Assembly (NCBI RefSeq): GCF_000025605.1
Contig: NC_013894.1
Coordinates: 357,529 to 421,528 of the forward strand
DNA from: Thermocrinis albus DSM 14484
GTDB taxonomy: Bacteria > Aquificota > Aquificia > Aquificales > Aquificaceae
DNA length: 64,000 nt
Direction: 5' to 3'
Numbering within the stretch: the first letter of the stretch is position 1; each line of letters opens with the position of its first letter. The translations under genes were made by a program, and so were the position numbers. This document shows positions 1-9,091 of this stretch, in pieces. The notes beneath the pieces are model-generated. The model saw only the letters and a list, made by a program, of their open reading frames with translations, had not been told where the DNA came from and did no database searches.

Positions 1-44
1 CATCCTTTGTGGCAGACTTACTGACGCCCAGTATCTCGTAATAG

Positions 45-71
45 TTCTTCACGGCCACTACAGATTATAAT
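45..71 (+). promoter_or_regulatory. Promoter of the ppa operon
   Basis: A perfect TATAAT lies at 66-71 with a weak TTCTTC-like -35 at about 45-50 (short spacer). The predicted start site, near 78, coincides with the first base pairs of the structured leader at 80-166, so the RNA element would be the 5' end of the ppa mRNA. Inference from motif only. Confidence 0.5.
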
Positions 72-79
72 AATCCTCT

Positions 80-166
80 GGGTGTCCAAATGGCGCCTGC
101 CGGGTCTCTGGACACCCATAAAGGGCGCGTTAAAAATAGCCCGGCCCCGGTATGGTAGTATCCGGG
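80..166 (+). ncRNA. Structured leader RNA, copy 1 (candidate riboswitch-like element)
   Basis: Stem P1 is 8 bp: GGGTGTCC (80-87) with GGACACCC (110-117). Its large loop holds GCGCC (93-97) and GCCGGG (99-104). These can pair downstream with GGCGC (124-128) and CCCGGC (140-145), giving pseudoknots or two alternative folds. A hairpin CCCGG/CCGGG (146-150/162-166) follows directly, then the ribosome site and the ppa ATG at 181. A second copy with different P1 sequence but the same loop and tail blocks precedes nuoB on the minus strand. I do not recognise the class; a cis-regulatory role is inferred. Confidence 0.7.
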
Positions 167-180
167 AAGGGACACACCCC

Positions 181-717
181 ATGAGTGTTAGGGATCTACC
201 TCCAGGAAAGAACCCTCCCGAGGACATATACGTGGTGATAGAGATACCTCAGGATAGCTCCATAAAGTACGAACTGGACAAAGAGAGTGGTGTCCTCTTC
301 GTAGATAGGTTTCTCTTTACCGCCATGCATTATCCCTTTAACTACGGATTCATACCTCAGACCTTAGCAGATGATGGTGATCCTGTAGACGTGCTGGTGG
401 TGTCCCGGTATCCGGTGGTTCCGGGTAGCGTCCTCCGTTGCAGGCCCATAGGAGCCCTTCAGATGAGGGATGAGGAAGGTGTAGACACAAAGCTGATAGC
501 GGTCCCCCACACCAAACTGGACCCTACTTACGACAGAGTCAAGACGTTGGATGATCTTCCTCCTGTGGTTCTTGATCGTATAAAACACTTCTTTGAACAC
601 TACAAGGAGTTGGAACCGGGCAAATGGGTGAAGGTGGAGGAGTTTAAGGGTGTCCAGTTTGCTATAGAGGAGATAAAGAAGGGCATAGAGAACTATAAAA
701 AGAAAGCGGGTGGATGA
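181..717 (+). CDS. ppa: Inorganic pyrophosphatase (family I)
   Basis: Hydrolyses cytosolic pyrophosphate to two phosphates, pulling biosynthetic reactions forward. The 178-residue product has the family I core: YELDKESG near residues 33-40, the DGDPVDVLV metal-binding motif, and later acidic residues of the active site. Size fits the usual 175-180. The ATG at 181 is chosen because the frame upstream runs through the structured leader and lacks family similarity. The 3' end overlaps kdsD by ATGA, so ppa-kdsD-dxr is probably one operon. A leader RNA at 80-166 may control it. Confidence 0.95.
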   Translation: MSVRDLPPGKNPPEDIYVVIEIPQDSSIKYELDKESGVLFVDRFLFTAMHYPFNYGFIPQTLADDGDPVDVLVVSRYPVVPGSVLRCRPIGALQMRDEEGVDTKLIAVPHTKLDPTYDRVKTLDDLPPVVLDRIKHFFEHYKELEPGKWVKVEEFKGVQFAIEEIKKGIENYKKKAGG

Positions 718-1679
718 AGGAGGACATCTTACAGAAGGCAAGGCGTGTTTTTGAGATAGAGATAAGCCAGATAAAGAGACTTATGGACAGTTTGGATGAC
801 AGTTTTGTGCGCGCGGTGGAGATACTTCTTTCCTGTGAAGGAAAGGTTATCACCACAGGTGTAGGTAAATCGGGACACATAGCGCGTAAGATAGCTTCCA
901 CTTTATCCTCTACAGGTACACCTGCCCACTTTCTACATCCCTCGGAAGCGTTGCACGGAGATCTAGGTGTCATAGACAAGAAGGATGTTCTCCTCGCTAT
1001 ATCCAACAGTGGTGAGTCCAAGGAGGTTTTGGATCTTCTGCCCTACGTCAAACTACTGGGTGTTCCTCTTATAGCCATCACCAACAGGAGGGACTCCACT
1101 TTGGCAAAACACGCCGATGTTCATATATTCCTCAACGTGGAGAAAGAAGCCTGTCCCCTTCACCTGGCACCCACCAGTAGTTCCACCGCTTCTTTGGTAC
1201 TGGGTGATGCTCTGGCTATGGTTCTGCTGGAGCTGAGAGGTTTTACAGAGAAAGACTTTGCCCTACGCCACCCTGCCGGTAGCTTGGGGAGAAAACTCAA
1301 GCTGGTACGTGATCTTTACCATACAGGAGAGGAGTTACCGGTGGTGGAAGAAGACACGCCTATGCCTCAAGTGGTACTGGAGATAACCAGTAAAGGTTTT
1401 GGTGCTACCGCCGTAGTCAACAAGGAGGGTAAGTTGGTGGGTATAATCACGGACGGAGATCTAAGGAGGTTCATCAACAGAGGGGGAGACCTATCGAGAA
1501 GTACCGCCAAAGACGCCATGACCAGAAATCCCAAGGTAGCTTACCCAGACGAGCTGGCGGCACAGGCTCTGAGTCGTATGGAAAGTTACAAGATAACGGT
1601 TCTCATAGTAGTGGACCAAGAGAACAGACCCATAGGTATAATTCACATGCACGATATTCTGAGAGCGGGTATAGTATGA
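714..1679 (+). CDS. kdsD: Arabinose-5-phosphate isomerase (SIS + two CBS)
   Basis: Interconverts ribulose-5-phosphate and arabinose-5-phosphate, the first step towards Kdo of lipopolysaccharide. It has an N-terminal SIS sugar isomerase domain (about 30-180, with [12 protein letters not shown] and SNSGES phosphate-binding loops) and a C-terminal pair of CBS domains (about 205-321). The stretch [13 protein letters not shown] is typical of KdsD/KpsF. Length of 321 is standard. Translationally coupled on both sides by ATGA overlaps with ppa and dxr. Supports a Gram-negative, LPS-making cell. Confidence 0.93.
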   Translation: MKEDILQKARRVFEIEISQIKRLMDSLDDSFVRAVEILLSCEGKVITTGVGKSGHIARKIASTLSSTGTPAHFLHPSEALHGDLGVIDKKDVLLAISNSGESKEVLDLLPYVKLLGVPLIAITNRRDSTLAKHADVHIFLNVEKEACPLHLAPTSSSTASLVLGDALAMVLLELRGFTEKDFALRHPAGSLGRKLKLVRDLYHTGEELPVVEEDTPMPQVVLEITSKGFGATAVVNKEGKLVGIITDGDLRRFINRGGDLSRSTAKDAMTRNPKVAYPDELAAQALSRMESYKITVLIVVDQENRPIGIIHMHDILRAGIV

Positions 1680-2803
1680 AGCTTAGCGTGTTGGGATCTA
1701 CAGGCTCTGTGGGTAGCAACGCTCTTCAGATAGTTTCCGCATACCGCGGTAGGTTTGAACTGGTGGGTATAATGGCCCGGAGAGCTTCTCCCCAACTCTT
1801 ACTTCAGGCCCAGCAACTCAGACCGCGTTATGTGGTGTCCTACGAAGAACCTACTTCCCACTGGCTCTCTTCCCTTCCTGAGGGTACTAAGTATCTCAGA
1901 GGTGAGGAAGGTCTCATGGCCCTTCTGGAAGAGTCAGAACGTATCCTCAACGCCATATCGGGTGTAGACGGTCTTTTACCCACCTATCACACACTCACAA
2001 AAGGAAAGGTTCTTCTGGCTTCCAACAAGGAGTCTGTCATATGTCTTCCAGATCTTATCAGAGAGCACATATCTCGTGTGGTGCCTGTTGACAGCGAACA
2101 CAACGCTCTATTTCAGCTTTTATCTTTCGTAGATCCCCATCACGTTAAGAAGGTGTACCTCACCGCCTCCGGTGGACCTTTTAAGGACACACCTTTGCAG
2201 GAACTTCCCTACGTTAGGGTGGAGCAAGCCCTCAACCACCCTCGTTGGAAAATGGGTAAAAAGATCACCGTGGACTCTGCCACCCTCATCAACAAAGGGA
2301 TAGAGATAATAGAAGCTCAGGTACTCTTCGACCTCTCTCCCGAGACGATAGAGGTGGTCATCCATCCCCAGAGTTATGTACACGGTATAGTGAGTCTGAA
2401 GGACGGGAGTTTCCTCTTTCACACCTCCCAAACGGATATGAAGGTACCCCTTCTGCATGCTCTCTTTTATCCTGAAAGGGTGGAGTATCCTTTCCAGCAG
2501 ATGGACCTTTTAGATCTATCTCCCATAACCTTTGAGCCTGTTGATACCCAAAAGTTTAGGGCTGTGGACATATGCAGATGGGTGGCCAAGAGGGGAGGTG
2601 TCTACGTACCTGTCCTTTTAGGGGCCGACGAGGCCGCCGTTGAGATGTTCCTGGCTGGTGAGATACCCTTCACCGGTATAGTGGAAACTATAGAGAAAGT
2701 TCTCAACGCGGTGAATCTTCCTGATCCGAAGAGTCTGGAAGACATAATAGAAGCGGTGCGCTGGGGTTACCACAAGGCCAGGGAGATGGCAAAGGTCTTG
2801 TAA
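1676..2803 (+). CDS. dxr: 1-deoxy-D-xylulose 5-phosphate reductoisomerase
   Basis: Second enzyme of the MEP isoprenoid pathway: converts DXP to 2-C-methylerythritol 4-phosphate with NADPH. The N-terminal [12 protein letters not shown] is the NADPH-binding glycine motif, ASNKES is the conserved active-site loop, and [12 protein letters not shown] carries the metal-binding Asp/Glu. TASGGPF and [18 protein letters not shown] are hallmark Dxr segments. At 375 residues it is slightly short of E. coli Dxr (398). Starts with an ATGA overlap with kdsD and ends 7 nt before the convergent hpf. Confidence 0.96.
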   Translation: MKLSVLGSTGSVGSNALQIVSAYRGRFELVGIMARRASPQLLLQAQQLRPRYVVSYEEPTSHWLSSLPEGTKYLRGEEGLMALLEESERILNAISGVDGLLPTYHTLTKGKVLLASNKESVICLPDLIREHISRVVPVDSEHNALFQLLSFVDPHHVKKVYLTASGGPFKDTPLQELPYVRVEQALNHPRWKMGKKITVDSATLINKGIEIIEAQVLFDLSPETIEVVIHPQSYVHGIVSLKDGSFLFHTSQTDMKVPLLHALFYPERVEYPFQQMDLLDLSPITFEPVDTQKFRAVDICRWVAKRGGVYVPVLLGADEAAVEMFLAGEIPFTGIVETIEKVLNAVNLPDPKSLEDIIEAVRWGYHKAREMAKVL

Positions 2804-2810
2804 ACTGCCA

Positions 2811-3413
2811 CTACAGTCCCTTACACTTGGTATCAATAACGCCGTAGTTTCCACCCCTCTTCCTGTAGATGATCTTCAGGCTACCCGTCTTTATATCCAA
2901 GAAGGGCAAAAAGTACATACCACTATCCTGAAGAGCTAAGAGGGCATCCTCCACACTCATCGGTTTATCCAAAATCAGGTCCTCCTCCACTATAAGAGGT
3001 CTCTCCCTCTCCTCTGGAGGTTCTGATGGGGCTGTGTGAAGTTCTTCCTTAAGCTTTGCTCCTCTTCTGCGAAACTCCAGTCTCCTCTGTTTAAGTTTTA
3101 TAAGCTGTCTTTCCACCTCGTCCAATACCAGGTCAAGGGCGGAGAAGGGATCCACATCCTCTTCCCACGCGTGTATGGTACCACCACCCCACGTCTTCAG
3201 GTATATGTCCAGATCCACCCTGTAAACGGTCGGTCTACTGTCTCCTGCATAGTCCTTCTGTTTGGCTCTGGATGTGGAGAGGGTTATCACCACCTCTACC
3301 TGGTCCTCTTCGGCTTCCTTTAGGTATCTCTTAAGGCGCTCCAGCTTACTTTCCACAAAAGCCTTCATGGCATCAGTCCACTCAATACCCTTGCCTATGA
3401 ACTCCACGTTCAT
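2811..3413 (-). CDS. hpf: Long-form ribosome hibernation promoting factor
   Basis: Binds the 30S decoding region and drives ribosome dimerisation at rest. Residues 1-110 form the HPF/YfiA domain ([16 protein letters not shown] start). A charged linker follows, and residues about 140-200 form the C-terminal dimerisation domain typical of long HPF ([20 protein letters not shown], then [12 protein letters not shown]). 200 residues fits the long form. A GGGGTG ribosome site precedes the ATG. Divergent from rplS, with back-to-back -10 boxes at 3442-3449. Confidence 0.92.
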   Translation of the reverse strand: MNVEFIGKGIEWTDAMKAFVESKLERLKRYLKEAEEDQVEVVITLSTSRAKQKDYAGDSRPTVYRVDLDIYLKTWGGGTIHAWEEDVDPFSALDLVLDEVERQLIKLKQRRLEFRRRGAKLKEELHTAPSEPPEERERPLIVEEDLILDKPMSVEDALLALQDSGMYFLPFLDIKTGSLKIIYRKRGGNYGVIDTKCKGL

Positions 3414-3441
3414 TCTCTACACCCCCTTTTCATCGTTGTGT

Positions 3442-3449
3442 ATTATAAT
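3442..3449. promoter_or_regulatory. Overlapping divergent -10 boxes of hpf and rplS
   Basis: The octamer TTATAATA context holds TATAAT on the plus strand (3444-3449) and on the minus strand (3447-3442). The plus box would start rplS transcription near 3456, the minus box hpf near 3435. The two hexamers share four bases, so RNA polymerase could occupy only one at a time. Confidence 0.45.
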
Positions 3450-3485
3450 AACCTATCTCACTTACGGAAAACGGAGGTTTTAGCC

Positions 3486-3860
3486 ATGGATCTTATTCTC
3501 CAGAAGCTACAGGAAAGATACTTACCCAAGAAAGACTATCCACCCTTCAAGGTGGGTGACACAGTACGCGTACATTACAAGATAGTGGAAGGTGACAAGG
3601 AGAGAATTCAGCCTTTTGAAGGCGTGGTTATAAGGATAAGGGGATCGGGTGCAGGCAAGACTTTCACTGTGCGTAAGGAGTCCTACGGTGTGGGCATAGA
3701 GAGGACATTCCCTTATTACAGTCCCAACATAGAGAAGATAGAGGTAGTTAAGTACGGAAAAGTGAGAAGGGCTAAGCTGTACTTCCTAAGAGACTACAGA
3801 GGTAAAGAAGCCGCAGGAAAGATAAGGGAGATCAAGCCCTGGGAATTGAAGAAGAAGTGA
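3486..3860 (+). CDS. rplS: Ribosomal protein L19
   Basis: Large-subunit protein at the 30S interface. [33 protein letters not shown], then [33 protein letters not shown], is the canonical L19 core. 124 residues, slightly longer at the N terminus than E. coli. The ATG at 3486 is preferred because it follows a GGAGG site; an upstream in-frame ATG at 3438 lies in the promoter. Its stop overlaps the rnhB start (GTGA), a common rplS-rnhB arrangement. Confidence 0.95.
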   Translation: MDLILQKLQERYLPKKDYPPFKVGDTVRVHYKIVEGDKERIQPFEGVVIRIRGSGAGKTFTVRKESYGVGIERTFPYYSPNIEKIEVVKYGKVRRAKLYFLRDYRGKEAAGKIREIKPWELKKK

Positions 3861-4468
3861 AGGAGATATACGAGCTTCCCTTCTGGGAAAAGGGACTTTT
3901 GGTGGCGGGTGTTGATGAGGCAGGTAGGGGACCTTTGGCTGGTCCCCTGGTGGCCTGCGCTGTCATACTCCCTCCTTATACGGAACCCTTTCTGAAGGGA
4001 GATTCTAAGAAACTCTCCCCCTCCGAGAGGGAGGAGGCCTACAGGATCATCAAAGAGAGAGCCCTCAGCATAGGTACGGCGGTGGTGGATAGTGAGGTCA
4101 TAGACAGGATAAACATCCTGCAGGCCACACGTCTGGCCATGAAGAGAGCTTTGGAGGATCTCAAGCATCCCTATGATGTGGTCATAACAGACTGGGTGAA
4201 GCTGGATGTGGATAACTGTATAGCTATTCCCAAAGGTGATGAGAGGAGTCTGTGTTGTGCCTGTGCCTCTGTGGTGGCAAAGGTCCTAAGGGACAAGATC
4301 ATGGAACATTACCATAGGCTCTATCCTCAGTATGACTTTGCATCCCACAAAGGTTACCCTACTAAGGAGCACCTACAGAGGCTCCTCCAGTACAGAGAAA
4401 GTCCCATTCACAGAAAGAGTTTCAGACCTGTAAAAGCATTGTTCTCAGAGTATACTCCGTCTCCCTGA
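3857..4468 (+). CDS. rnhB: Ribonuclease HII
   Basis: Cleaves RNA of RNA-DNA hybrids and single ribonucleotides in DNA. The N-terminal [13 protein letters not shown] carries the first catalytic Asp-Glu pair; further acidic residues follow in the VITDWVKLD region and in the C-terminal half. A GTG start at 3857 overlaps the rplS stop. 203 residues is normal. The last 47 nt overlap the 3' end of the convergent acyltransferase fusion gene. The C-terminal FRPVKALF resembles the family's end. Confidence 0.93.
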   Translation: MKEIYELPFWEKGLLVAGVDEAGRGPLAGPLVACAVILPPYTEPFLKGDSKKLSPSEREEAYRIIKERALSIGTAVVDSEVIDRINILQATRLAMKRALEDLKHPYDVVITDWVKLDVDNCIAIPKGDERSLCCACASVVAKVLRDKIMEHYHRLYPQYDFASHKGYPTKEHLQRLLQYRESPIHRKSFRPVKALFSEYTPSP

Positions 4469-6908
4469 CGATCTCTTCGTAACCTTTGCCATCAGGCTGT
4501 ATAGGTTTTCCAAAGATCACCTTTATGGGATAGGGTTTGGGGAACTTGTCCCTCCAGGACATGGCCTCGTAAGTTCCTATGAGGGCTGTGGGTACGACAG
4601 GTACACTGAGTTCCTTACTGAGTATGGCAAACCCTTTCTTAAAGGGGAGGAGCTTGCCGTCTCTTGTTCTTGCACCTTCCGGAAATATCACCACGACTTT
4701 GCCCAGTCTCAGAAGCCATGCAGCCTTCTGAAGGGATTCTTTGACGCGCCTTGTAGGATCCACCGGGACTATATGAGCTAACTTTGCAAAAGCCTGCCTT
4801 AGAGGACCTTTAAAGTAGGTTTCCTCACCTACAAAGTAAGTTCTCTCCAGCACGTTCCAAGGAAGAGCGGATGCTATGGCGAACCCATCCAAATAGCTGG
4901 CGTGGTTAGGAGCTATTATGAAGGGTCCTTCCGGGAAGTTCTCCGTACCCTCCACCTCCAACCTATGGTAAAGTTTAAAGTAAGCTTTGAGGGGTATCAA
5001 TCCCATCCTCATAAGAAAGCCGTTGTGATAAGGTAAGAAGGAAGGTGCTTGGGTAAGTATCTTCTGCCAACCTATCTCTTCCTGATAAAGGCCCTCTTTC
5101 CTTTCCCTGACGTAGTTCACAAGGTCCCGTACTTTGGAGTACCTACTGAGCTCTTCCTCCTCCATTTCCACACCGAACCTCATTTCCAGGAAAGAGAGGA
5201 GCTCTACCTTAGCGAGAGAGTCCAACCCCAAGTCCAGCTCTATGTGGTGGTGTCCCATCACCTTTCTTCCTGATAGCTTGGTGAGAAACTCTCTTATAAG
5301 TTCCGCTTCTTCTGTACGCATCGTATCATCTTCTTCACGTTCCGTTATCTCGCCTGCCTTTCTGTAAAGGTCATAAAGTAGGAACCTTTTAAGTTTACCT
5401 AACCTGGTGCGAGGGAGTTCCTCTGTTGTTAGCTTAAAGCCTCCTATCCTCTTCCACTCAGGCAGTTTTCTGTTTACCTTGTACAAAACGTTCCACCTTA
5501 TGTACTCTTCCAGATTCACTATACCCATCTGCTTTACCTTCTCCATATCGGGTACCAGCAGGGCATGTAGGACACCCTCCATCTCCAGAACTCCCACCTC
5601 TTTCACCACCGGACTTTCCCTCAGTATCAGATCTTCCAGTTCCTCCGGATTCACCTTCTTGCCGTCCGGTAGCACTATTATCTCTTTCTTCCTACCTGTT
5701 ATATAGAGGTATCCATCTTGGTCCAGGTATCCCAGGTCTCCCGTCATGAACCAACCGTCCACAAAGGCCTTTTTTGTGTCCTCAGGCCTTTTGTAGTATC
5801 CTTTCATAACGTTTACACCTCTTACCAAAACTTCCCCATCGGGCGCTATCTTCACGTATACCTCTTCTATGGGAGTACCTACCGATCCCAGTTTTATTCT
5901 GTGGGGAGGGTTAAAGGAGACTATGGGAGACGTTTCTGTGAGTCCGTACCCTTCCAGTACGGTGAAACCCAGATAGGTAAGATCTTTGGCCACTTGAAGG
6001 GGGAGAGCTGCACCACCGCTTACCATGTATCTTAGGTTTCCGCCGAAGGCAGAGTGTACCCTCCTGAAGAGAAGCTTTCGTAGACCCATGGGAAGGTAAG
6101 GGCTTAAAAGGAACAAGAATCTACCTACGGCGCTGGCTTTCACACGTTCCATTATACGTGCGTGCAATACCTGGTACAGTCTGGGTACACCTATGAGAAC
6201 TGTTATGCGATGTCTTTGCATGGTGCGCATAAGATCCTCAGTACTTAGCCTTTCCAAAAACACGATGGTGGCACCCAAATAGAGGGGTAATAGGAGGGAG
6301 ACCACCAGGGGGTAAGCGTGATGGAAAGGCAGGAGGGCTAGCGTGCTGTCCTCACTTCCCGCCATCTTCAATTTCTCCACTGATCTTATGTTGGACAGAA
6401 TGTTCTTGAAGGTGAGCATGACGCCTTTCGGTTTTCCTGTAGTTCCAGAGGTGTAGAGGATCAGAGCTACGTCCTGAAGATTTCTGTGCATTATTCTCTC
6501 AACAGGTTTGGGAGGAATCAGGGTGTCCACGTTGAGGATATGAGGGCTTACTTTTGTCATGGAGAGGGCTTGTTTTAGAGGACCTTCTGTTCTTTCGGAG
6601 CAATACACCACCGCCGGTTCTGTTTCCGTAAGGACAAGCTGCAGATCCTCTGGCGAAGACATAAAGTCCACAGGTACCGCTATAGCTCCCCTCTGCCATA
6701 TGGAGAAAAGGGCATAGACCCATTCGGCTCTGTTTTCCATAAAAATCACCACCCTGTCTTCTGGCAGGACATCCAGTAGAGAAGCGAAGGCCCTTGAGTT
6801 CTCTATCAGCTCCGCATAGGAGATCTCCCTCTCTCCCTGTACGAGGGCCGTCTTGCCAAAGTCTCTTACTTCCGGAACGAGGAAACCGTTTTCAAGGTCC
6901 AGCCTCAT
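4422..6908 (-). CDS. Acyl-AMP synthetase / acyl carrier domain / PlsC acyltransferase fusion (Aas-like)
   Basis: Three domains in 828 residues. Residues 1-510 form an AMP-dependent acyl-CoA/acyl-ACP synthetase, with the P-loop YTSGTTGKPKGV near 152-163 and GYGLTETSP, YKTGD-like and K-containing C-terminal motifs. Residues about 520-600 form an acyl-carrier domain whose LGLDSLAKVELL holds the phosphopantetheine Ser. Residues about 650-828 form a lysophosphatidate acyltransferase with NHASYLD (H-x4-D, near 668) and FPEGART (near 742). It probably activates free fatty acids and transfers them to lysophospholipid. E. coli Aas has the opposite domain order and no carrier domain. Four nt from yajC. 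Confidence 0.85.
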   Translation of the reverse strand: MRLDLENGFLVPEVRDFGKTALVQGEREISYAELIENSRAFASLLDVLPEDRVVIFMENRAEWVYALFSIWQRGAIAVPVDFMSSPEDLQLVLTETEPAVVYCSERTEGPLKQALSMTKVSPHILNVDTLIPPKPVERIMHRNLQDVALILYTSGTTGKPKGVMLTFKNILSNIRSVEKLKMAGSEDSTLALLPFHHAYPLVVSLLLPLYLGATIVFLERLSTEDLMRTMQRHRITVLIGVPRLYQVLHARIMERVKASAVGRFLFLLSPYLPMGLRKLLFRRVHSAFGGNLRYMVSGGAALPLQVAKDLTYLGFTVLEGYGLTETSPIVSFNPPHRIKLGSVGTPIEEVYVKIAPDGEVLVRGVNVMKGYYKRPEDTKKAFVDGWFMTGDLGYLDQDGYLYITGRKKEIIVLPDGKKVNPEELEDLILRESPVVKEVGVLEMEGVLHALLVPDMEKVKQMGIVNLEEYIRWNVLYKVNRKLPEWKRIGGFKLTTEELPRTRLGKLKRFLLYDLYRKAGEITEREEDDTMRTEEAELIREFLTKLSGRKVMGHHHIELDLGLDSLAKVELLSFLEMRFGVEMEEEELSRYSKVRDLVNYVRERKEGLYQEEIGWQKILTQAPSFLPYHNGFLMRMGLIPLKAYFKLYHRLEVEGTENFPEGPFIIAPNHASYLDGFAIASALPWNVLERTYFVGEETYFKGPLRQAFAKLAHIVPVDPTRRVKESLQKAAWLLRLGKVVVIFPEGARTRDGKLLPFKKGFAILSKELSVPVVPTALIGTYEAMSWRDKFPKPYPIKVIFGKPIQPDGKGYEEIVRETEYTLRTMLLQV

Positions 6909-6911
6909 GCA

Positions 6912-7241
6912 TCATTCTTTTTCTTCTTTCTCCGTATAGTAACCCACTATGTTCTCTTTGAGGAAGGTCACACGCGTGTTGGCATCTACGCGGAGGGTGA
7001 CCGTCTTCTCTCCTATCTCCACCACCGTTCCTATTATGCCACCACTGGTCACGACCCTCTCCCCCTTCTTAAGACCTGCCAGAAACTCCTGATGCCTCTT
7101 TCTAGCCTTCTGTTGAGGTCTTATAAGTAAGAAGTAAAAGATGGCCATCAGGAATAAGAAGAAAACGAATTGGAAAAGTAGTGCTGACAGAGGATCGGAT
7201 CCGTGTGGTGCACCCTGTTGTGCGTAAGCCATTTTCACCAT
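6912..7241 (-). CDS. yajC: Preprotein translocase subunit YajC
   Basis: Small inner-membrane partner of SecDF-YidC. One membrane span (about residues 23-42) is followed by the family motif FLLIRPQQKARKRHQEFL, then the cytosolic domain GERVVTSGGIIGTV. 109 residues matches YajC. An in-frame second ATG at 7232 is an alternative start. A TAGAAT box 7 nt upstream suggests its own promoter with an almost absent leader. secD/secF are not beside it here. Confidence 0.9.
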   Translation of the reverse strand: MVKMAYAQQGAPHGSDPLSALLFQFVFFLFLMAIFYFLLIRPQQKARKRHQEFLAGLKKGERVVTSGGIIGTVVEIGEKTVTLRVDANTRVTFLKENIVGYYTEKEEKE

Positions 7242-7292
7242 GATACTATTCTACCACAACGTAGCTGCATGGCCCTTATCATTATATGGTGT

Positions 7293-7298
7293 TATAAT
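7293..7298 (+). promoter_or_regulatory. -10 box of the bc1 operon
   Basis: TATAAT at 7293-7298, about 35 nt before the Rieske ATG, which is served by the strong ribosome site AGGAGGTGAG. No convincing -35 was seen. Confidence 0.4.
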
Positions 7299-7332
7299 TA
7301 AGCAGGTATGACTCTCGTCAGGAGGTGAGCCC

Positions 7333-7851
7333 ATGGAAACCTCAAGAAGAGATGCTCTGGGGCTCATCATCGGCGGACTGGGTGCCGTCGGTGTGGTGGG
7401 CGCTTTGTATCCCTTCGTGAAGTCTCTAGCACCAAGTGCTGCTTCCCTTGCAGGAGCAAGGGTAGAGGTGGACGTATCCCAGATACCTGACCTGCAGGTG
7501 AGGGTCGTCTCCTGGAAGGGAAAGCCGGTCTTTGTGGTTAAACTACCTCAGAACTTCCAGTGGAACGGCAAGACGAAGGAGGACAACAACAGAAAGCTCC
7601 TGCAGGGACAGGATGCTTACGCCATGGTAGCTGTGTGTACCCACTTGGGATGTGTTCCTTTGTGGAAGCCCAACGGTGAGGGAGAGTTTAACTATCCCGT
7701 TTTTCACTGTCCCTGTCACGGAGGTTTTTACTCTCCCTGGGGTGATAACATAGCTGGTCCACCACCCAGACCTCTACACCTGCCTCCTCAGAAGAGGGAA
7801 GGTAACAAACTGGTTATAGGAGAGCCCGGATTTATTAAAGATCTAACGTAA
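7333..7851 (+). CDS. petA: Rieske iron-sulfur subunit of the cytochrome bc1 complex
   Basis: Carries the [2Fe-2S] cluster that accepts an electron from quinol and passes it to cytochrome c1. Cluster motifs are CTHLGC and CPCHGG (Cys-His pairs) in the C-terminal half, with GPPPRPL as the Pro-loop. The N terminus SRRDALGLIIGGLGAVGVVGAL is a twin-arginine signal/anchor. 172 residues. First gene of petA-petB-petC; 28 nt separate it from cytochrome b. Confidence 0.95.
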   Translation: METSRRDALGLIIGGLGAVGVVGALYPFVKSLAPSAASLAGARVEVDVSQIPDLQVRVVSWKGKPVFVVKLPQNFQWNGKTKEDNNRKLLQGQDAYAMVAVCTHLGCVPLWKPNGEGEFNYPVFHCPCHGGFYSPWGDNIAGPPPRPLHLPPQKREGNKLVIGEPGFIKDLT

Positions 7852-7879
7852 AAAAGACACTCTCGCAGGAGGTGGAAAC

Positions 7880-9091
7880 ATGTTGAAAGGTATAGTCAGA
7901 TGGCTGGACGAGAGGGGTAAGTTCAGCCAACTTTGGCAGTCTCAGATGGTGGATTACAAAGTCCCCAAAAATCTCACCTTCCCTTACGCCTTTGGTGTTA
8001 TGGCCCTCGTCGCTTTTGCCATACAGATAATATCGGGGATATTTCTGGTAATGTATTACCAGCCCAACGTGCACACAGCTTTTGACAGTGTCAACTACAC
8101 CATAATGAAAGAGATACCTTTCATGTGGCTCATAAGGCACATTCACGCTGCAGGAGCTAACTTCTTTCTCGCTATAGTTTACTTGCACATATTTACGGGT
8201 ATATACTACAACGCTTACAAGAAACCCAGGGAACTCACGTGGATAGTAGGCTTTTTCATATACTTTGTACTTCTCATGACCGCTCTGTCTGGTTACCTCC
8301 TCCCATGGGGTCAGCTCTCCTACTGGGGAATGGTGGTTACTACAGAGATACCAACTTCTATAGACAGTGCTCCCATAATAGGCAGTCTAAAGATAGGAGA
8401 GACTATCTCCGTGTGGATGAAGGGTGGCTATGAGCTAGGTCAGATAACACTGGGTAGATTCTTCGGTCTCCACATATGGCTACTACCTCTGATACTTCTC
8501 GGCCTGGTAGGTTTACACCTGTACCTGGTAAGGGCCAACGGTATATCCAGCCCGGACGGTAGGGAGATAGACAAGAAGAAGGAAGGCGTACCTTTCCATC
8601 CTTACATAACCCTCAAGGAAGGTGCCTATTTGATGGGTTATCTTGCCGTCTTCTTCTTCTTTGTGTTCTTCTACATGCATCACTTCCTACCACCCGACAA
8701 CTTTGATCCCGCCAACCCCTTCAAGACACCTCCCCATATAGCTCCCGAGTGGTACCTGCTTGCCTTTTACACCATGTTCCGCTCCATACCCGACAAGTTC
8801 CTAGGGTTTGTTGTCTTCAACTTAGCTTTGCTCTTACTGCTACTACTACCTTTCTTAGACTTCTCTCCTATACGTAGTGCCCGCAACAGGCCCCTCTTCT
8901 TCGCCATGTTCTTGGTGCTTGTTATATCCTCCATGGCCCTCACTATACTGGGAACCATGCCTCCCACTCCCACCAACGCCATGCTGGGTATGATATTCAC
9001 GTTGGGATTCCTCAGTTTCTTCCTCTCACTGCCCGTCATATCCATACTGGAGTGGGGATGGTACAAAGCTAAAGGAGGTAACAGGTCATGA
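7880..9091 (+). CDS. petB: Cytochrome b of the bc1 complex
   Basis: Membrane subunit with the quinol oxidation and reduction sites and two b hemes. The four heme-ligating His occur in two helices (IRHIHAAGANFF and the later LHIWLLPL/GLHLYL region). PPHIAPEWY is the Qo-site PEWY motif. About eight membrane spans in 403 residues, a full-length cytochrome b rather than the split b6/subunit IV form. An ATGA overlap with petC couples translation. Confidence 0.96.
   Translation: MLKGIVRWLDERGKFSQLWQSQMVDYKVPKNLTFPYAFGVMALVAFAIQIISGIFLVMYYQPNVHTAFDSVNYTIMKEIPFMWLIRHIHAAGANFFLAIVYLHIFTGIYYNAYKKPRELTWIVGFFIYFVLLMTALSGYLLPWGQLSYWGMVVTTEIPTSIDSAPIIGSLKIGETISVWMKGGYELGQITLGRFFGLHIWLLPLILLGLVGLHLYLVRANGISSPDGREIDKKKEGVPFHPYITLKEGAYLMGYLAVFFFFVFFYMHHFLPPDNFDPANPFKTPPHIAPEWYLLAFYTMFRSIPDKFLGFVVFNLALLLLLLLPFLDFSPIRSARNRPLFFAMFLVLVISSMALTILGTMPPTPTNAMLGMIFTLGFLSFFLSLPVISILEWGWYKAKGGNRS

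Noticed and set aside
80-166. Fluoride riboswitch before ppa (known to precede pyrophosphatase genes elsewhere)
   Set aside because: The P1 loop is far too long and the conserved CUGAUGA-type tail is missing; only the ATAAA after P1 is similar.
82-180. Upstream in-frame start of ppa at 82
   Set aside because: The extra 33 residues translate the structured leader and have no pyrophosphatase similarity.
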